Source of the DNA: Oscillospiraceae bacterium
Lineage (GTDB): Bacteria; Bacillota; Clostridia; Oscillospirales; Ruminococcaceae
DNA length: 37,127 bases
Assembly (NCBI GenBank): GCA_022508945.1
Contig: JAFLUE010000007.1
Location: 1 to 37,127, forward strand
Direction: 5' to 3'
Position numbers and translations under genes: made by a program. How positions within the stretch are numbered: position 1 is the stretch's first letter; each line of letters opens with the position of its first letter. This document shows, piece by piece, positions 18,689 through 25,667 of the stretch. The notes under the pieces were generated by a model. That model did no database searches, was not told the DNA's origin, and saw nothing but the letters and a program-made list of their open reading frames with translations.

Positions 18689-19477
18689 ATGATCACCGCA
18701 GACATGCATACACATTCGTTTTTTTCGGGTGACAGCAATGAGCCGACGCGGGAAATGGTAATATCGGCAGTTGAAAAGGGCTTGAAGACCATTTGCCTTA
18801 CCGAACACAACGATATCGATTATCCGAACAACGAGTTTGATCTGAATGTTGAGGAGTATAGGGCTGAGCATTTGCGGCTCAAGGAAGAATTCTCGGATAA
18901 GATCGAGCTGCTTTTCGGAGTGGAGCTTGGAATAATGGGATATCTTTCGGACAGGCTGAAGGAATTTGTAAAAGACCAAGGCTTTGATTTTATTATCGGC
19001 TCATCGCATCTTGTAAACGGAAAAGACCCGTATTATCCCGAGTATTTTGAAGGGCTTGGCACAAAAAACGGTATTCTCGGGTATTTTGAAAGCATTTTTG
19101 AAAATATAAACTCATATTCGGATTTCGATGTTTACGGGCATTTGGATTATGTCGTAAGATACTCGGCGGAGAGATCGTATGACCCGATCGACTATCGTGA
19201 GATCATAGACGAGATCCTCAAAAAGCTGGTTTTAATGGGCAAGGGGATCGAAATAAACACCGAGGGTCTTAAGACCCTCGGCTATGTACACCCGCACAGG
19301 TTTATCCTCGAGCGATATCGCGAGCTTGGCGGGGAAATAATAACCGTAGGTTCGGACGCTCACGAAAGAACAAGGGTCGCCGCGGATCTCGACAAGGCCG
19401 AGTGTGCTCTTAAAAACGCGGGATTTGAGTATTATACGGTTTTCAGAGCGAGAAAGGCAGAGTTTATAAAGCTGTAA
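18689..19477 (+). CDS. PHP-family phosphoesterase, histidinol-phosphatase-like
   Basis: This is a 262-residue cytosolic metallo-phosphoesterase. GGAGG at 18677-18681 is only 1 nt from ATG 18683, which overlaps the previous stop, but 7 nt from ATG 18689, so I choose the latter. The PHP motifs are in order: HTH (His7, His9), TEHND (His40), GVELG, SSHLVNGKDPYYPEYF, GHLDYVVRY and GSDAHERTRVA. These are the trinuclear metal ligands of the HisK/HisJ type. No histidine genes are nearby, so a general phosphatase role is as likely as histidinol-phosphate hydrolysis. It is co-transcribed with the transglutaminase-like lipoprotein (2-nt gap). Confidence 0.88.
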   Translation: MITADMHTHSFFSGDSNEPTREMVISAVEKGLKTICLTEHNDIDYPNNEFDLNVEEYRAEHLRLKEEFSDKIELLFGVELGIMGYLSDRLKEFVKDQGFDFIIGSSHLVNGKDPYYPEYFEGLGTKNGILGYFESIFENINSYSDFDVYGHLDYVVRYSAERSYDPIDYREIIDEILKKLVLMGKGIEINTEGLKTLGYVHPHRFILERYRELGGEIITVGSDAHERTRVAADLDKAECALKNAGFEYYTVFRARKAEFIKL

Positions 19478-19583
19478 TAGGAAAAGCTGTATGCGGACGC
19501 ACAAAAGGTCTTTGCGTTTAGAATTAAGAGGTTAGAATCGGAGTCTGAAAGTTTTCACTCAAAAAATTTTCTGCAGCTTTAAT

Positions 19584-19598
19584 TGCGGAACTTCCGCA
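19584..19598. promoter_or_regulatory. 15-bp dyad upstream of the flavin-reductase-like gene
   Basis: TGCGGAA and TTCCGCA flank a single central C. It lies 37 nt before the next start codon, inside the 158-nt gap. It could be an operator or the stem of a weak terminator for the PHP gene; the 3' side is AT-rich but not a T-run. Confidence 0.35.
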
Positions 19599-19635
19599 GC
19601 TAATAAATATTTTATTCTCAGGAGGTATTGTTATT

Positions 19636-20208
19636 ATGAAGAAAGATCTCGGAGCGGTCCCCGCGGTCTATCCTATGCCGGTGCTTATGGTCGCGGCATA
19701 CGGCGAGGACGAAAAGGTGAATGTTATGAACGCGGCTTGGGGCATGATATGCGGTATGGACAAGATCGCGCTGTTTATTGACGAGGAGCATAAAACAACG
19801 CAGAATCTGCTGAAAAAGAAAGCCTTTACCGTAAGCCTTGCGGACAAAGCGCATATGGACGCCGCGGACTTCTTCGGCATCGCAAGCGGAAACACGATGC
19901 CCGATAAATTTGAAAGAACGGGATATAAAGCCGTAAAGAGCGGTTTTGTTGACGCGCCGATAGTTGAGGAATTTCCTGTCGTTATGGAGTGCGAGCTTGC
20001 GGAGGTCGTAAAAACCGAGAATATGTACTGTATTGTCGGAAAAATAGTAAACACCGCCGCGGAAGAAGCCGTGCTTTCCGAAAACGGAAAGGTCGATCCG
20101 CAAAAGCTGAACGCGCTTATTTTCGACCAGTTCCAGAGCGGTTATTACGTTTCGGGTGAGCAGGTCGGCAAAGCATGGAATGCGGGCAAGGCGCTTATGA
20201 ACAAGTGA
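19636..20208 (+). CDS. Flavin reductase-like (FMN-binding split-barrel) protein
   Basis: This 190-residue soluble protein of the flavoredoxin type should bind FMN and pass electrons in an anaerobic redox reaction; the partner is not identifiable. Family traits are the N-terminal YPMPVLMVAAYG strand, NVMNAAWG (about 32-39), the KTTQNLLKKKAFTVSL helix-strand unit and the central GYKAVKSG...APIVEE region. AGGAGG (19620-19625) stands 10 nt before the ATG. A gene for an unknown protein follows after 35 nt and may share its transcript. Confidence 0.82.
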   Translation: MKKDLGAVPAVYPMPVLMVAAYGEDEKVNVMNAAWGMICGMDKIALFIDEEHKTTQNLLKKKAFTVSLADKAHMDAADFFGIASGNTMPDKFERTGYKAVKSGFVDAPIVEEFPVVMECELAEVVKTENMYCIVGKIVNTAAEEAVLSENGKVDPQKLNALIFDQFQSGYYVSGEQVGKAWNAGKALMNK

Positions 20209-20243
20209 TCTGAATCATAAAAGAACGACGCCGGGAGTAATAT

Positions 20244-20771
20244 ATGGGATTTTTGGACAACATTTTCGGAAAAAGCGCAGGTTCAAATGACACCCCAAAA
20301 CAGGAAAAATCTGCTATCGTGCTTTCGGGAAGTACGCATATTATCGGCGACGAGTATATCGGTCTGGAGTATGAGGTCGACTGCTCGTTTAAAGCGGCAA
20401 AATCACATTCTGAGATCGAGCTTTTATGTACCTACGCTCCAAACGATGAATACGGACATGAGGGCGATATTCCGTATATCGCGGTTCAGGACGACGACAC
20501 TGTTTTTTGCGCGATAGACGAATACAAGGAAAGCGGAAGCTTTGAGGGTGCAAAAGAGCTTTGTCCGCTGTCGGGAAAATTTCTGTTCAAAGCAAAATGC
20601 GGGTATTACAAATATATGATGTATTTCTACGCGTTTGAGCGGGAGAGCGATCTATTTAGTCAGGCGGGTCTTTGCCTTGTTTATCCCGCCGACTATCTCG
20701 GAACTCAGGACGAAGCAAGGCTTATGAGGGTGCTTGATGACGCGGCGGAGAGCTTTCGCATAATAAAGTAA
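20244..20771 (+). CDS. Conserved-looking hypothetical protein, 175 aa
   Basis: I do not recognise this family. The protein is acidic and soluble, with no signal peptide or membrane helix. It starts MGFLDNIFGK, followed by a short Lys/Gln-rich linker, then alternating beta strands rich in Asp, Glu, Tyr and Phe up to a C-terminal amphipathic helix (about 155-175). GGGAG (20232-20236) precedes the ATG. The short gap to the flavin-reductase-like gene suggests one transcript. No catalytic motif is visible. Codon use looks like that of the neighbours, and I believe it is a real gene because of the ribosome site, the long uninterrupted frame and its position in a same-strand run. Confidence 0.7.
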   Translation: MGFLDNIFGKSAGSNDTPKQEKSAIVLSGSTHIIGDEYIGLEYEVDCSFKAAKSHSEIELLCTYAPNDEYGHEGDIPYIAVQDDDTVFCAIDEYKESGSFEGAKELCPLSGKFLFKAKCGYYKYMMYFYAFERESDLFSQAGLCLVYPADYLGTQDEARLMRVLDDAAESFRIIK

Positions 20772-20934
20772 CTTTGAGGGCATTGCTTTTGTGTTCTCAG
20801 CCGAACAATTGCTGAGGGGTTGTTGGATTGGCTTTAGGAGCTGCTGCGGCAACGCCATGCGCGCTTCGGAAACAAAAAGTTTTCCTCTCAAAACACGACC
20901 CGCGCAGATAGGCGCGGCACGAAAAAGTTTTTGG

Positions 20935-20984
20935 AGTAATTTTAAAGGGGACCCTTTTAAAAAAGGGTCCCCTTTAAAATTACT
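20935..20984. terminator. Perfect 24-bp palindrome shared by convergent genes
   Basis: The arms 20935-20958 and 20961-20984 are perfectly complementary with a 2-nt centre. The core is AAAGGGGACCCTTTT. The palindrome contains the metG stop codon (20982-20980), so the last bases of metG form part of one arm. It probably ends transcription from both sides, although T-tracts are inside rather than after the stem. Further small hairpins stand upstream at about 20809-20825 (CTCAGC/GCTGAG) and 20900-20917 (CCGCGC/GCGCGG). Confidence 0.65.
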
Positions 20985-23001
20985 CATCCGTGCCGTCGCC
21001 GAACTGGCTTGGGTGGCGGGTGAAGAAATCGACGCGCGGCTCGAGGAATTTGAGCTTATGCGGCTTTCCGTCCGTAAAGTCCGACATCGTGTCGAATATC
21101 CTGTCCCAACTCCAGAAGCTCTCATCGAGCTGTAAATATTCGAGCAGCATTTCCGTTCCTTTTGGAGCCATAGGGTGAAGCAACACCGCCGCAGTCCTTA
21201 TCATATGGAACACATTGACAAGCGTTTTTTCGCGGAGCGCGTTGTCATCATTCTTGTCCGCGTCGCCAAGCGCCTTAGCCATATATTTGCTTGCTTTTCT
21301 GATATAGCTGTCGAGAACGTACGTCGCCTGATGGAACTCAAAACGGTACATAAAGCGCTCGTAATCGAGGACCGCTTTCTCCGCGTCAGCCATGACCTGA
21401 GGGTTGACCTCTCCCACGGGCATCTCTCCGCCGAAATACTTTTGCGTTGTATAGAAGCAGGTGCGTATCACGCGGTTATAAACATTCGAGAGCAGAAATC
21501 CGTCCTTAACTACGGGGTCTGCGTCCTCGGGCTTTGCGCTCGGATTATATGGCTTGGGCATAAAGCTTACGCTGCGCTGTCCCAGACCTAAGCCGAGGAA
21601 GTGCATACGAAGCTGTTCGGCGGTGTAGAAATCCAGAAGATCCGCCGCCATAGGCGGCTTTACCGCGCCCGAGCTTGAAGCCTTTTTGTCGAGGAATAAA
21701 ATGTGATTGTTCGCGCACAAAATAGGAAGCTGCATTTCGCCGTCGGGCGGATCGGCGGAGTTTTCGCCCTTTTGAAGCGCCATAAACATTCCCATTTCCG
21801 CTACGCCGTAAAAATAAATATTGTCCGCGCCGATGAACTGATAGACCTGCGCGTCCTTGCTGCACCAGAAGTCGCGCCATTCTTCCATATCGCGCCCCTG
21901 CTTTTCAAGCGCGGCTTGTGTAAACGAGATCGGCGCCCAAAGGCTCTCCGGCCAAACCCATACCGTAAGCGGGTCTTCTCCCTCAAGCACGGGCGCGGGT
22001 ACTCCCCACTCGATATTTCCCGTGAGTCTGAACGGAACGAGCGTCTTTCCCGTACGATAGCGGATGCCGTTCTGAGACAATACCCCGCAGGCGTCGTTCA
22101 TCTCGTTTAGTGTGTTGAATTTGATCGTAAACGAGGGCTTTTTCGGTTCTTCCATAAACTCATGAGAAGGCATCTGACCCTTGATTCTCTCGTAGTCTTC
22201 CATAAGCTCGTTTTTGATGTGGATTACGGGATCCGCGAGAAATTCGGAGATCGTGCTTGAAACAAGCTTTCTGACATTCTTCTGCTTTGATATCTGCTCG
22301 GAATATTCCTTTAACAGCGCGTTATATGACGGCAAGTCGAAATACCAGTTTTCCACGTCCTTCATTACCGGCGTTTCGCCGGTAAGCGTGCTTTTCGGGT
22401 CAATAAGGCTTTCGGGCATATACTGGTGTCCGAGGTCGCATTCGTCCGCATAGCCCTTTTCACTCTGACAGCCGTCCACAGGGCATTTTCCTATGACCTG
22501 CCTGCCGTTGAGAAAACAGCCTGCCTTTTCGTCAAAAAACTGCTTTGTGCTGATTTTTTTCAGATGACCGTTTTCATACAAACGGCGAATGAATTTGTCC
22601 GTATAATCATTGTGGATCTCGGCGGTTCTCCCAAGCCCCGACGCTCCGAAGACATTCAGGCTTATCATATAGTCGTCGAGCGTCTGCTTCTGCGCCTTGT
22701 GGTTTTCCTCGACAAAGTCCCGTATCGTGCCTTTAAATCCCGTTTCCTCGCATAATTTTCTGTAGCTTTCGGCGATAGGCGAACCGTAGCAGTCCGTTCC
22801 CGAAATGAAGATCACGTTCTCCCCGCCTATTCTGTCGCGCAGAAAACGCGCGTAAACGTCCGCAAACACAAACACCCCGCCTATATGCCCAAAATGAAGC
22901 TTTTTGTTTCCGTAAGGCATTCCGCCCGTGATGATGGCGCGCTTGGGAAATTCGGGGCGGGGGATACTTTTTCTGTCAAATGCTTTCTTTTCTTCGCTCA
23001 T
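20980..23001 (-). CDS. metG: Methionyl-tRNA synthetase, divergent
   Basis: The enzyme (673 residues) should charge tRNA-Met. The class I HIGH motif is HFGH (36-39). The KMSKS loop reads LDKKASSSG, with Lys440-Ala-Ser-Ser-Ser444 in its place. The zinc knuckle is altered: Cys173, Cys178, Cys188 and His192 replace the usual CxxC...CxxC pair. Between WYFDLPSYN and the WGVPAP motif there is more sequence than usual (about 260-330). The anticodon-binding helical domain is present (about 520-650), but no C-terminal EMAP/tRNA-binding domain. Everything else fits MetRS well, including FISGTDCYG and FIGADNIYFYG. The stop lies inside a long palindrome. Whether a second, standard MetRS exists elsewhere in the genome would decide if this is the main enzyme. 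A different amino acid specificity is possible but less likely. Confidence 0.85.
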   Translation of the reverse strand: MSEEKKAFDRKSIPRPEFPKRAIITGGMPYGNKKLHFGHIGGVFVFADVYARFLRDRIGGENVIFISGTDCYGSPIAESYRKLCEETGFKGTIRDFVEENHKAQKQTLDDYMISLNVFGASGLGRTAEIHNDYTDKFIRRLYENGHLKKISTKQFFDEKAGCFLNGRQVIGKCPVDGCQSEKGYADECDLGHQYMPESLIDPKSTLTGETPVMKDVENWYFDLPSYNALLKEYSEQISKQKNVRKLVSSTISEFLADPVIHIKNELMEDYERIKGQMPSHEFMEEPKKPSFTIKFNTLNEMNDACGVLSQNGIRYRTGKTLVPFRLTGNIEWGVPAPVLEGEDPLTVWVWPESLWAPISFTQAALEKQGRDMEEWRDFWCSKDAQVYQFIGADNIYFYGVAEMGMFMALQKGENSADPPDGEMQLPILCANNHILFLDKKASSSGAVKPPMAADLLDFYTAEQLRMHFLGLGLGQRSVSFMPKPYNPSAKPEDADPVVKDGFLLSNVYNRVIRTCFYTTQKYFGGEMPVGEVNPQVMADAEKAVLDYERFMYRFEFHQATYVLDSYIRKASKYMAKALGDADKNDDNALREKTLVNVFHMIRTAAVLLHPMAPKGTEMLLEYLQLDESFWSWDRIFDTMSDFTDGKPHKLKFLEPRVDFFTRHPSQFGDGTDE

Positions 23002-23046
23002 AAATTATGTTGTCCTTCCAAGTAAAGTAATGAAATTCACCCTATT

Positions 23047-23075
23047 ATTTTACCACATACAAGCAAAAAAATCAA
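23047..23075 (-). promoter_or_regulatory. Promoter of metG
   Basis: On the minus strand TTGATT (23075-23070), 17-nt spacer, TAAAAT (23052-23047). The leader is under 45 nt, too short for a T-box or S-box riboswitch. Confidence 0.75.
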
Positions 23076-23091
23076 CCCTTTTAATCAAGAG

Positions 23092-23124
23092 TTTTAGGGA
23101 GAACCGAAAAGGCTCTCCCTAAAA
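23092..23124 (-). terminator. Hairpin between amt and metG, likely amt terminator
   Basis: TTTTAGGGAGAACC (23092-23105) pairs with GGCTCTCCCTAAAA (23111-23124) with one mismatch and a GAAAA loop. It lies about 85 nt after the amt stop and just before the metG promoter. The T-run is part of the stem. Confidence 0.6.
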
Positions 23125-23207
23125 TCTCTGTTATTTCTTTATTTCGTCCCGACTGTTGCCGAGGGAAACTTCATTGTTCTGCACAAATTATAATTTGATC
23201 TGTCTGC

Positions 23208-24977
23208 TTATTCATTGTCCTGGAGAGCGTCATATCCGCTTTCGCCTGTTCTTACCTTGATTACGTCAGCGACATCGTATACAAAGATCTTTCCGTCGCC
23301 GATGCTGCCGGTGTACAGTACCTCTTTTGCCGTTTCAACGACTGTTTCAACAGGCACCTTGCAAACAACAATCTCCATTTTGATCTTCGGAAGCAGGTGC
23401 GTTTCGAGCGGAACTCCGCGGTACATTTCCGTAGAGCCTTTCTGCATTCCGCAGCCAAGGACGTTTGTTACTGTCATGCCCGTAATTCCGATCTTGCTCA
23501 TTGCGTTCTTCAAAGCCTCAAAGCGCTCCTGCTTTGTGATTATAACGACCTTTGTCATGCTTACGCCGTCAGAGGGAACATACTTTTTGTGTACAACGGG
23601 AACGGACTGCTCGGAAACATCCTTTTCAACCTTTTCGAGCGTGTCGATCTCTTTCTCCTTGCCCGAAGACGAAACCTCGACCTGCATAGAGGGAACAAAG
23701 TCCGCATAAGCAGCAGGCAGACCGTGTTCCGTTGCGTCAAGTCCTACGACCTCTTCATGGCGTGAAACGCGAAGCCCGATCGTTTTCTTGAGAAGAAGGA
23801 ATGTAAGTGAGATCATAACTCCCGTCCACGCGAGGACAGAAACCATGCCGAGAGCCTGAATGCCGAGCTGTTTAAATCCGCCGCCGTAGAACAAGCCTGT
23901 AATTTCGTTCTGACCGTTGCCTGTAGCAAACAGACCTACCGCGATCGTTCCCCACATACCGTTGAAGAAATGGACCGCGACCGCACCCACCGGGTCGTCG
24001 ATCTTGAGCTTGTAATCGAGAAGCCAAACGCCGAAGCATACCAAAAATCCCGAAACAATGCCTATTATAAGCGAACCTACAGCGTCCGTGTCCGCGCAGG
24101 GCGCCGTTATAGCTACCAGCCCCGCCAGCGACGCGTTAAGACACATCGAAACATCGGGCTTTCCGTGCTTTAGCCAGGTAAATATCATCGTCGTACAAGT
24201 AGCCACCGAGGGTGCGATCGTTGTGGTAAGGAAGATGTTCGCAAGGTATTCTACATTGGACGCCGCCGCACCGTTGAAGCCGTACCAGCCGAACCAGAGA
24301 ATGAATACGCCGAGAGCGCCGAGCGTCATAGAGTGACCGAGAATAGCGCGGGGCTTTCCGTCCTTGTCGAATTTTCCGATACGGGGACCTACCATTGCCG
24401 CGCCTATGATTGCCGACAATCCGCCGACCATGTGAATTGCCGTAGAACCCGCAAAGTCAACAAATCCCATCTGCGCCAGCCAGCCTCCGCCCCATATCCA
24501 GTGTGCCTCGATAGGGTAGATGACCGCGCTTATGATACCGGAGTATATGCAGTATGTCGAAAACTTTGTGCGCTCCGCCATTGCTCCCGAAACTATCGTT
24601 GCTGTTGTTGCACAGAAAACGAGGTTGAACACAAATTCCGCACAGCGGTCAAAGTTGCTGAAATTACCTAAAATATCGAGCGTCGGAACGCCCACAAGTC
24701 CGAAAAGCGCGTCCTCCCCGAGCATAAGACCAAAGCCCAAGAAGATGAAAACCACGGTCCCTATGCAGAAGTCCATCAGGTTTTTCATTATGATGTTTCC
24801 CGCGTTTTTGGCTCTTGTCATACCCGTTTCAACCATCGCAAAGCCGCACTGCATAAAGAACACGAGCGCTGCTCCTATAAGAAACCATATACCGTTTCCG
24901 TCGCCGACGTTAAACATTTCGGCGTCTACAATTTCCTGAACGCTTGCCTCAGAAAGCGCCGCAAGATGCTGTAACAT
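23208..24977 (-). CDS. Ammonium transporter fused to a PII signalling domain (Amt-GlnK/GlnB)
   Basis: This 589-residue membrane protein joins an Amt ammonium channel (about 1-410, eleven helices) to a complete PII domain (474-589) through an acidic linker. Amt features include the FFMQCGFAMVETG helix and conserved His residues in STAIHMVGG and AVHFFNGMWG, matching the twin-His of the pore. The PII part has the usual strand-helix fold, QKGSTEMYRG at the T-loop, TGSIGDGKIFV (B-loop) and a normal length of about 116 residues. Tyr519 matches Tyr46 of GlnB, but the uridylylation site Tyr51 is a Leu (RGVPLE), so UMP modification is unlikely. The fusion would place the blocker PII on its own channel, responding to ATP/ADP and 2-oxoglutarate. 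Control of transcription by an attenuator upstream is likely. The start ATG follows AGGAGC. Confidence 0.93.
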   Translation of the reverse strand: MLQHLAALSEASVQEIVDAEMFNVGDGNGIWFLIGAALVFFMQCGFAMVETGMTRAKNAGNIIMKNLMDFCIGTVVFIFLGFGLMLGEDALFGLVGVPTLDILGNFSNFDRCAEFVFNLVFCATTATIVSGAMAERTKFSTYCIYSGIISAVIYPIEAHWIWGGGWLAQMGFVDFAGSTAIHMVGGLSAIIGAAMVGPRIGKFDKDGKPRAILGHSMTLGALGVFILWFGWYGFNGAAASNVEYLANIFLTTTIAPSVATCTTMIFTWLKHGKPDVSMCLNASLAGLVAITAPCADTDAVGSLIIGIVSGFLVCFGVWLLDYKLKIDDPVGAVAVHFFNGMWGTIAVGLFATGNGQNEITGLFYGGGFKQLGIQALGMVSVLAWTGVMISLTFLLLKKTIGLRVSRHEEVVGLDATEHGLPAAYADFVPSMQVEVSSSGKEKEIDTLEKVEKDVSEQSVPVVHKKYVPSDGVSMTKVVIITKQERFEALKNAMSKIGITGMTVTNVLGCGMQKGSTEMYRGVPLETHLLPKIKMEIVVCKVPVETVVETAKEVLYTGSIGDGKIFVYDVADVIKVRTGESGYDALQDNE

Positions 24978-25057
24978 AATTACTGCTCCTTTGTAAAGTG
25001 GTTTAAGTCAATACCGTACAAAGCCGTCAGGCGGTCTTTATGCGGTGTTGCCTTAAT

Positions 25058-25122
25058 AAAAAAGAGAGCTATGAGAGGAAAACAGCGCGCTGGAATTTTC
25101 CTCTCATAGCTCCCTTGCTATG
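25058..25122 (-). promoter_or_regulatory. Transcription attenuator with hexaloop antiterminator in the amt leader
   Basis: Minus strand, starting within 10 nt of the -10 box. CATAGC (25122-25117), loop AAGGGA, GCTATG (25110-25105) form a 6-bp hairpin. The GCTATG arm is also part of the terminator 5' arm (25112-25096), which pairs perfectly over 17 bp with 25082-25066 and is followed by TTTTTT (25063-25058). The two hairpins exclude each other. An 80-nt leader then runs to the amt start codon. The hexaloop has A at position 1 and G at position 4, as in ANTAR-protein targets (family knowledge), but only one such hairpin is visible. Alternatively the 65-nt RNA may act as an sRNA. Confidence 0.75.
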
Positions 25123-25127
25123 ACCTC

Positions 25128-25156
25128 ATTATACTCGCAAAAAATAATTTTGTCAA
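25128..25156 (-). promoter_or_regulatory. Perfect consensus promoter of the amt leader
   Basis: On the minus strand TTGACA (25156-25151), exactly 17 nt, TATAAT (25133-25128). Transcription should begin near 25121. Confidence 0.9.
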
Positions 25157-25160
25157 TAGA

Positions 25161-25194
25161 AAATTGCAAGTTTTTTAGCTTGAACTTGCAATTT
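25161..25194. promoter_or_regulatory. 12-bp inverted repeat just upstream of the amt -35 box
   Basis: AAATTGCAAGTT (minus strand 25194-25183) and AACTTGCAATTT (25172-25161) are perfectly complementary with a 10-nt spacer. The dyad centre lies about 56 nt before the predicted start, a usual place for an activator dimer. It could also be a terminator stem, but there is no gene it would serve. The rest of the gap up to 25402 shows nothing else I can support except the ribosome site of the small gene. Confidence 0.6.
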
Positions 25195-25402
25195 GTATCA
25201 TTCTACAAAAATAAACCACTTTTCTTTCCGTTCTGTTGCAGTTTTTACAAAAAGCGGAAGATGATGCGAAAAAACGCGTTGGATCACAAGGAAGGATAAG
25301 CGTTCAAGCATTATTTACCGACTTTTCGTTTAATTGGAAATCATATTTTTAGAGAAATTTGCAGAAAATATTGACGTAAACTTTCAAAAAGGAGTTGATT
25401 TT

Positions 25403-25567
25403 ATGTCGCGTCAATCATCGGGCATCATCAAGGGCGCTGCCGCGGGACTTGCCGTTGGAGGAGCAACCTTTGCCGCCGTAAAATATTTTTCGGATAACCG
25501 CCGAATTCGCCGCAAAACCGCGGCAAAAGCCGCGAAGCTTATCGGAACCTTTATGGATATGATGTAA
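25403..25567 (+). CDS. Small Gly/Ala-rich protein, 54 aa
   Basis: AAGGAG (25389-25394) stands 8 nt before ATG 25403, which decides this start; an in-frame ATG at 25334 has no ribosome site. The protein has a short polar start, one small hydrophobic Gly/Ala segment (about 8-28: GIIKGAAAGLAVGGATFAAV) and a basic C-terminal half (RRIRRKTAAKAAK). It could be a single-pass or peripheral membrane peptide of the YtxH-like kind, but no family is certain. A structured inverted repeat (25602-25629) follows at 35 nt. Confidence 0.6.
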   Translation: MSRQSSGIIKGAAAGLAVGGATFAAVKYFSDNRRIRRKTAAKAAKLIGTFMDMM

Positions 25568-25572
25568 AATAA

Positions 25573-25637
25573 TTTGGGGAGAAGCTTTCTGAATAAAGGC
25601 AGCATTATGCGCCGAAGGGCGCATAATGCGCCCCAAA
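25573..25637. terminator. Nested inverted repeat between convergent genes
   Basis: The inner GCATTATGCGCC-GAAG-GGCGCATAATGC (25602-25629) is a perfect 12-bp stem with a GNRA-like loop. TTTGGGG (25573-25579) and CCCCAAA (25631-25637) can close an outer stem. It probably acts as a two-way terminator, but no good T-run follows on either strand. Confidence 0.5.
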
Positions 25638-25667
25638 CCACTTTTCAAAGACTTTTAATAATTTGCC

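Noticed and set aside
20791-21135. 114-codon plus-strand frame across the palindrome near the metG end
   Set aside because: It crosses the perfect palindrome and then runs antisense to metG, without a ribosome site.
23002-23047. Search for a T-box or SAM riboswitch before metG
   Set aside because: The -10 box is under 50 nt from the start codon, too short for either element.
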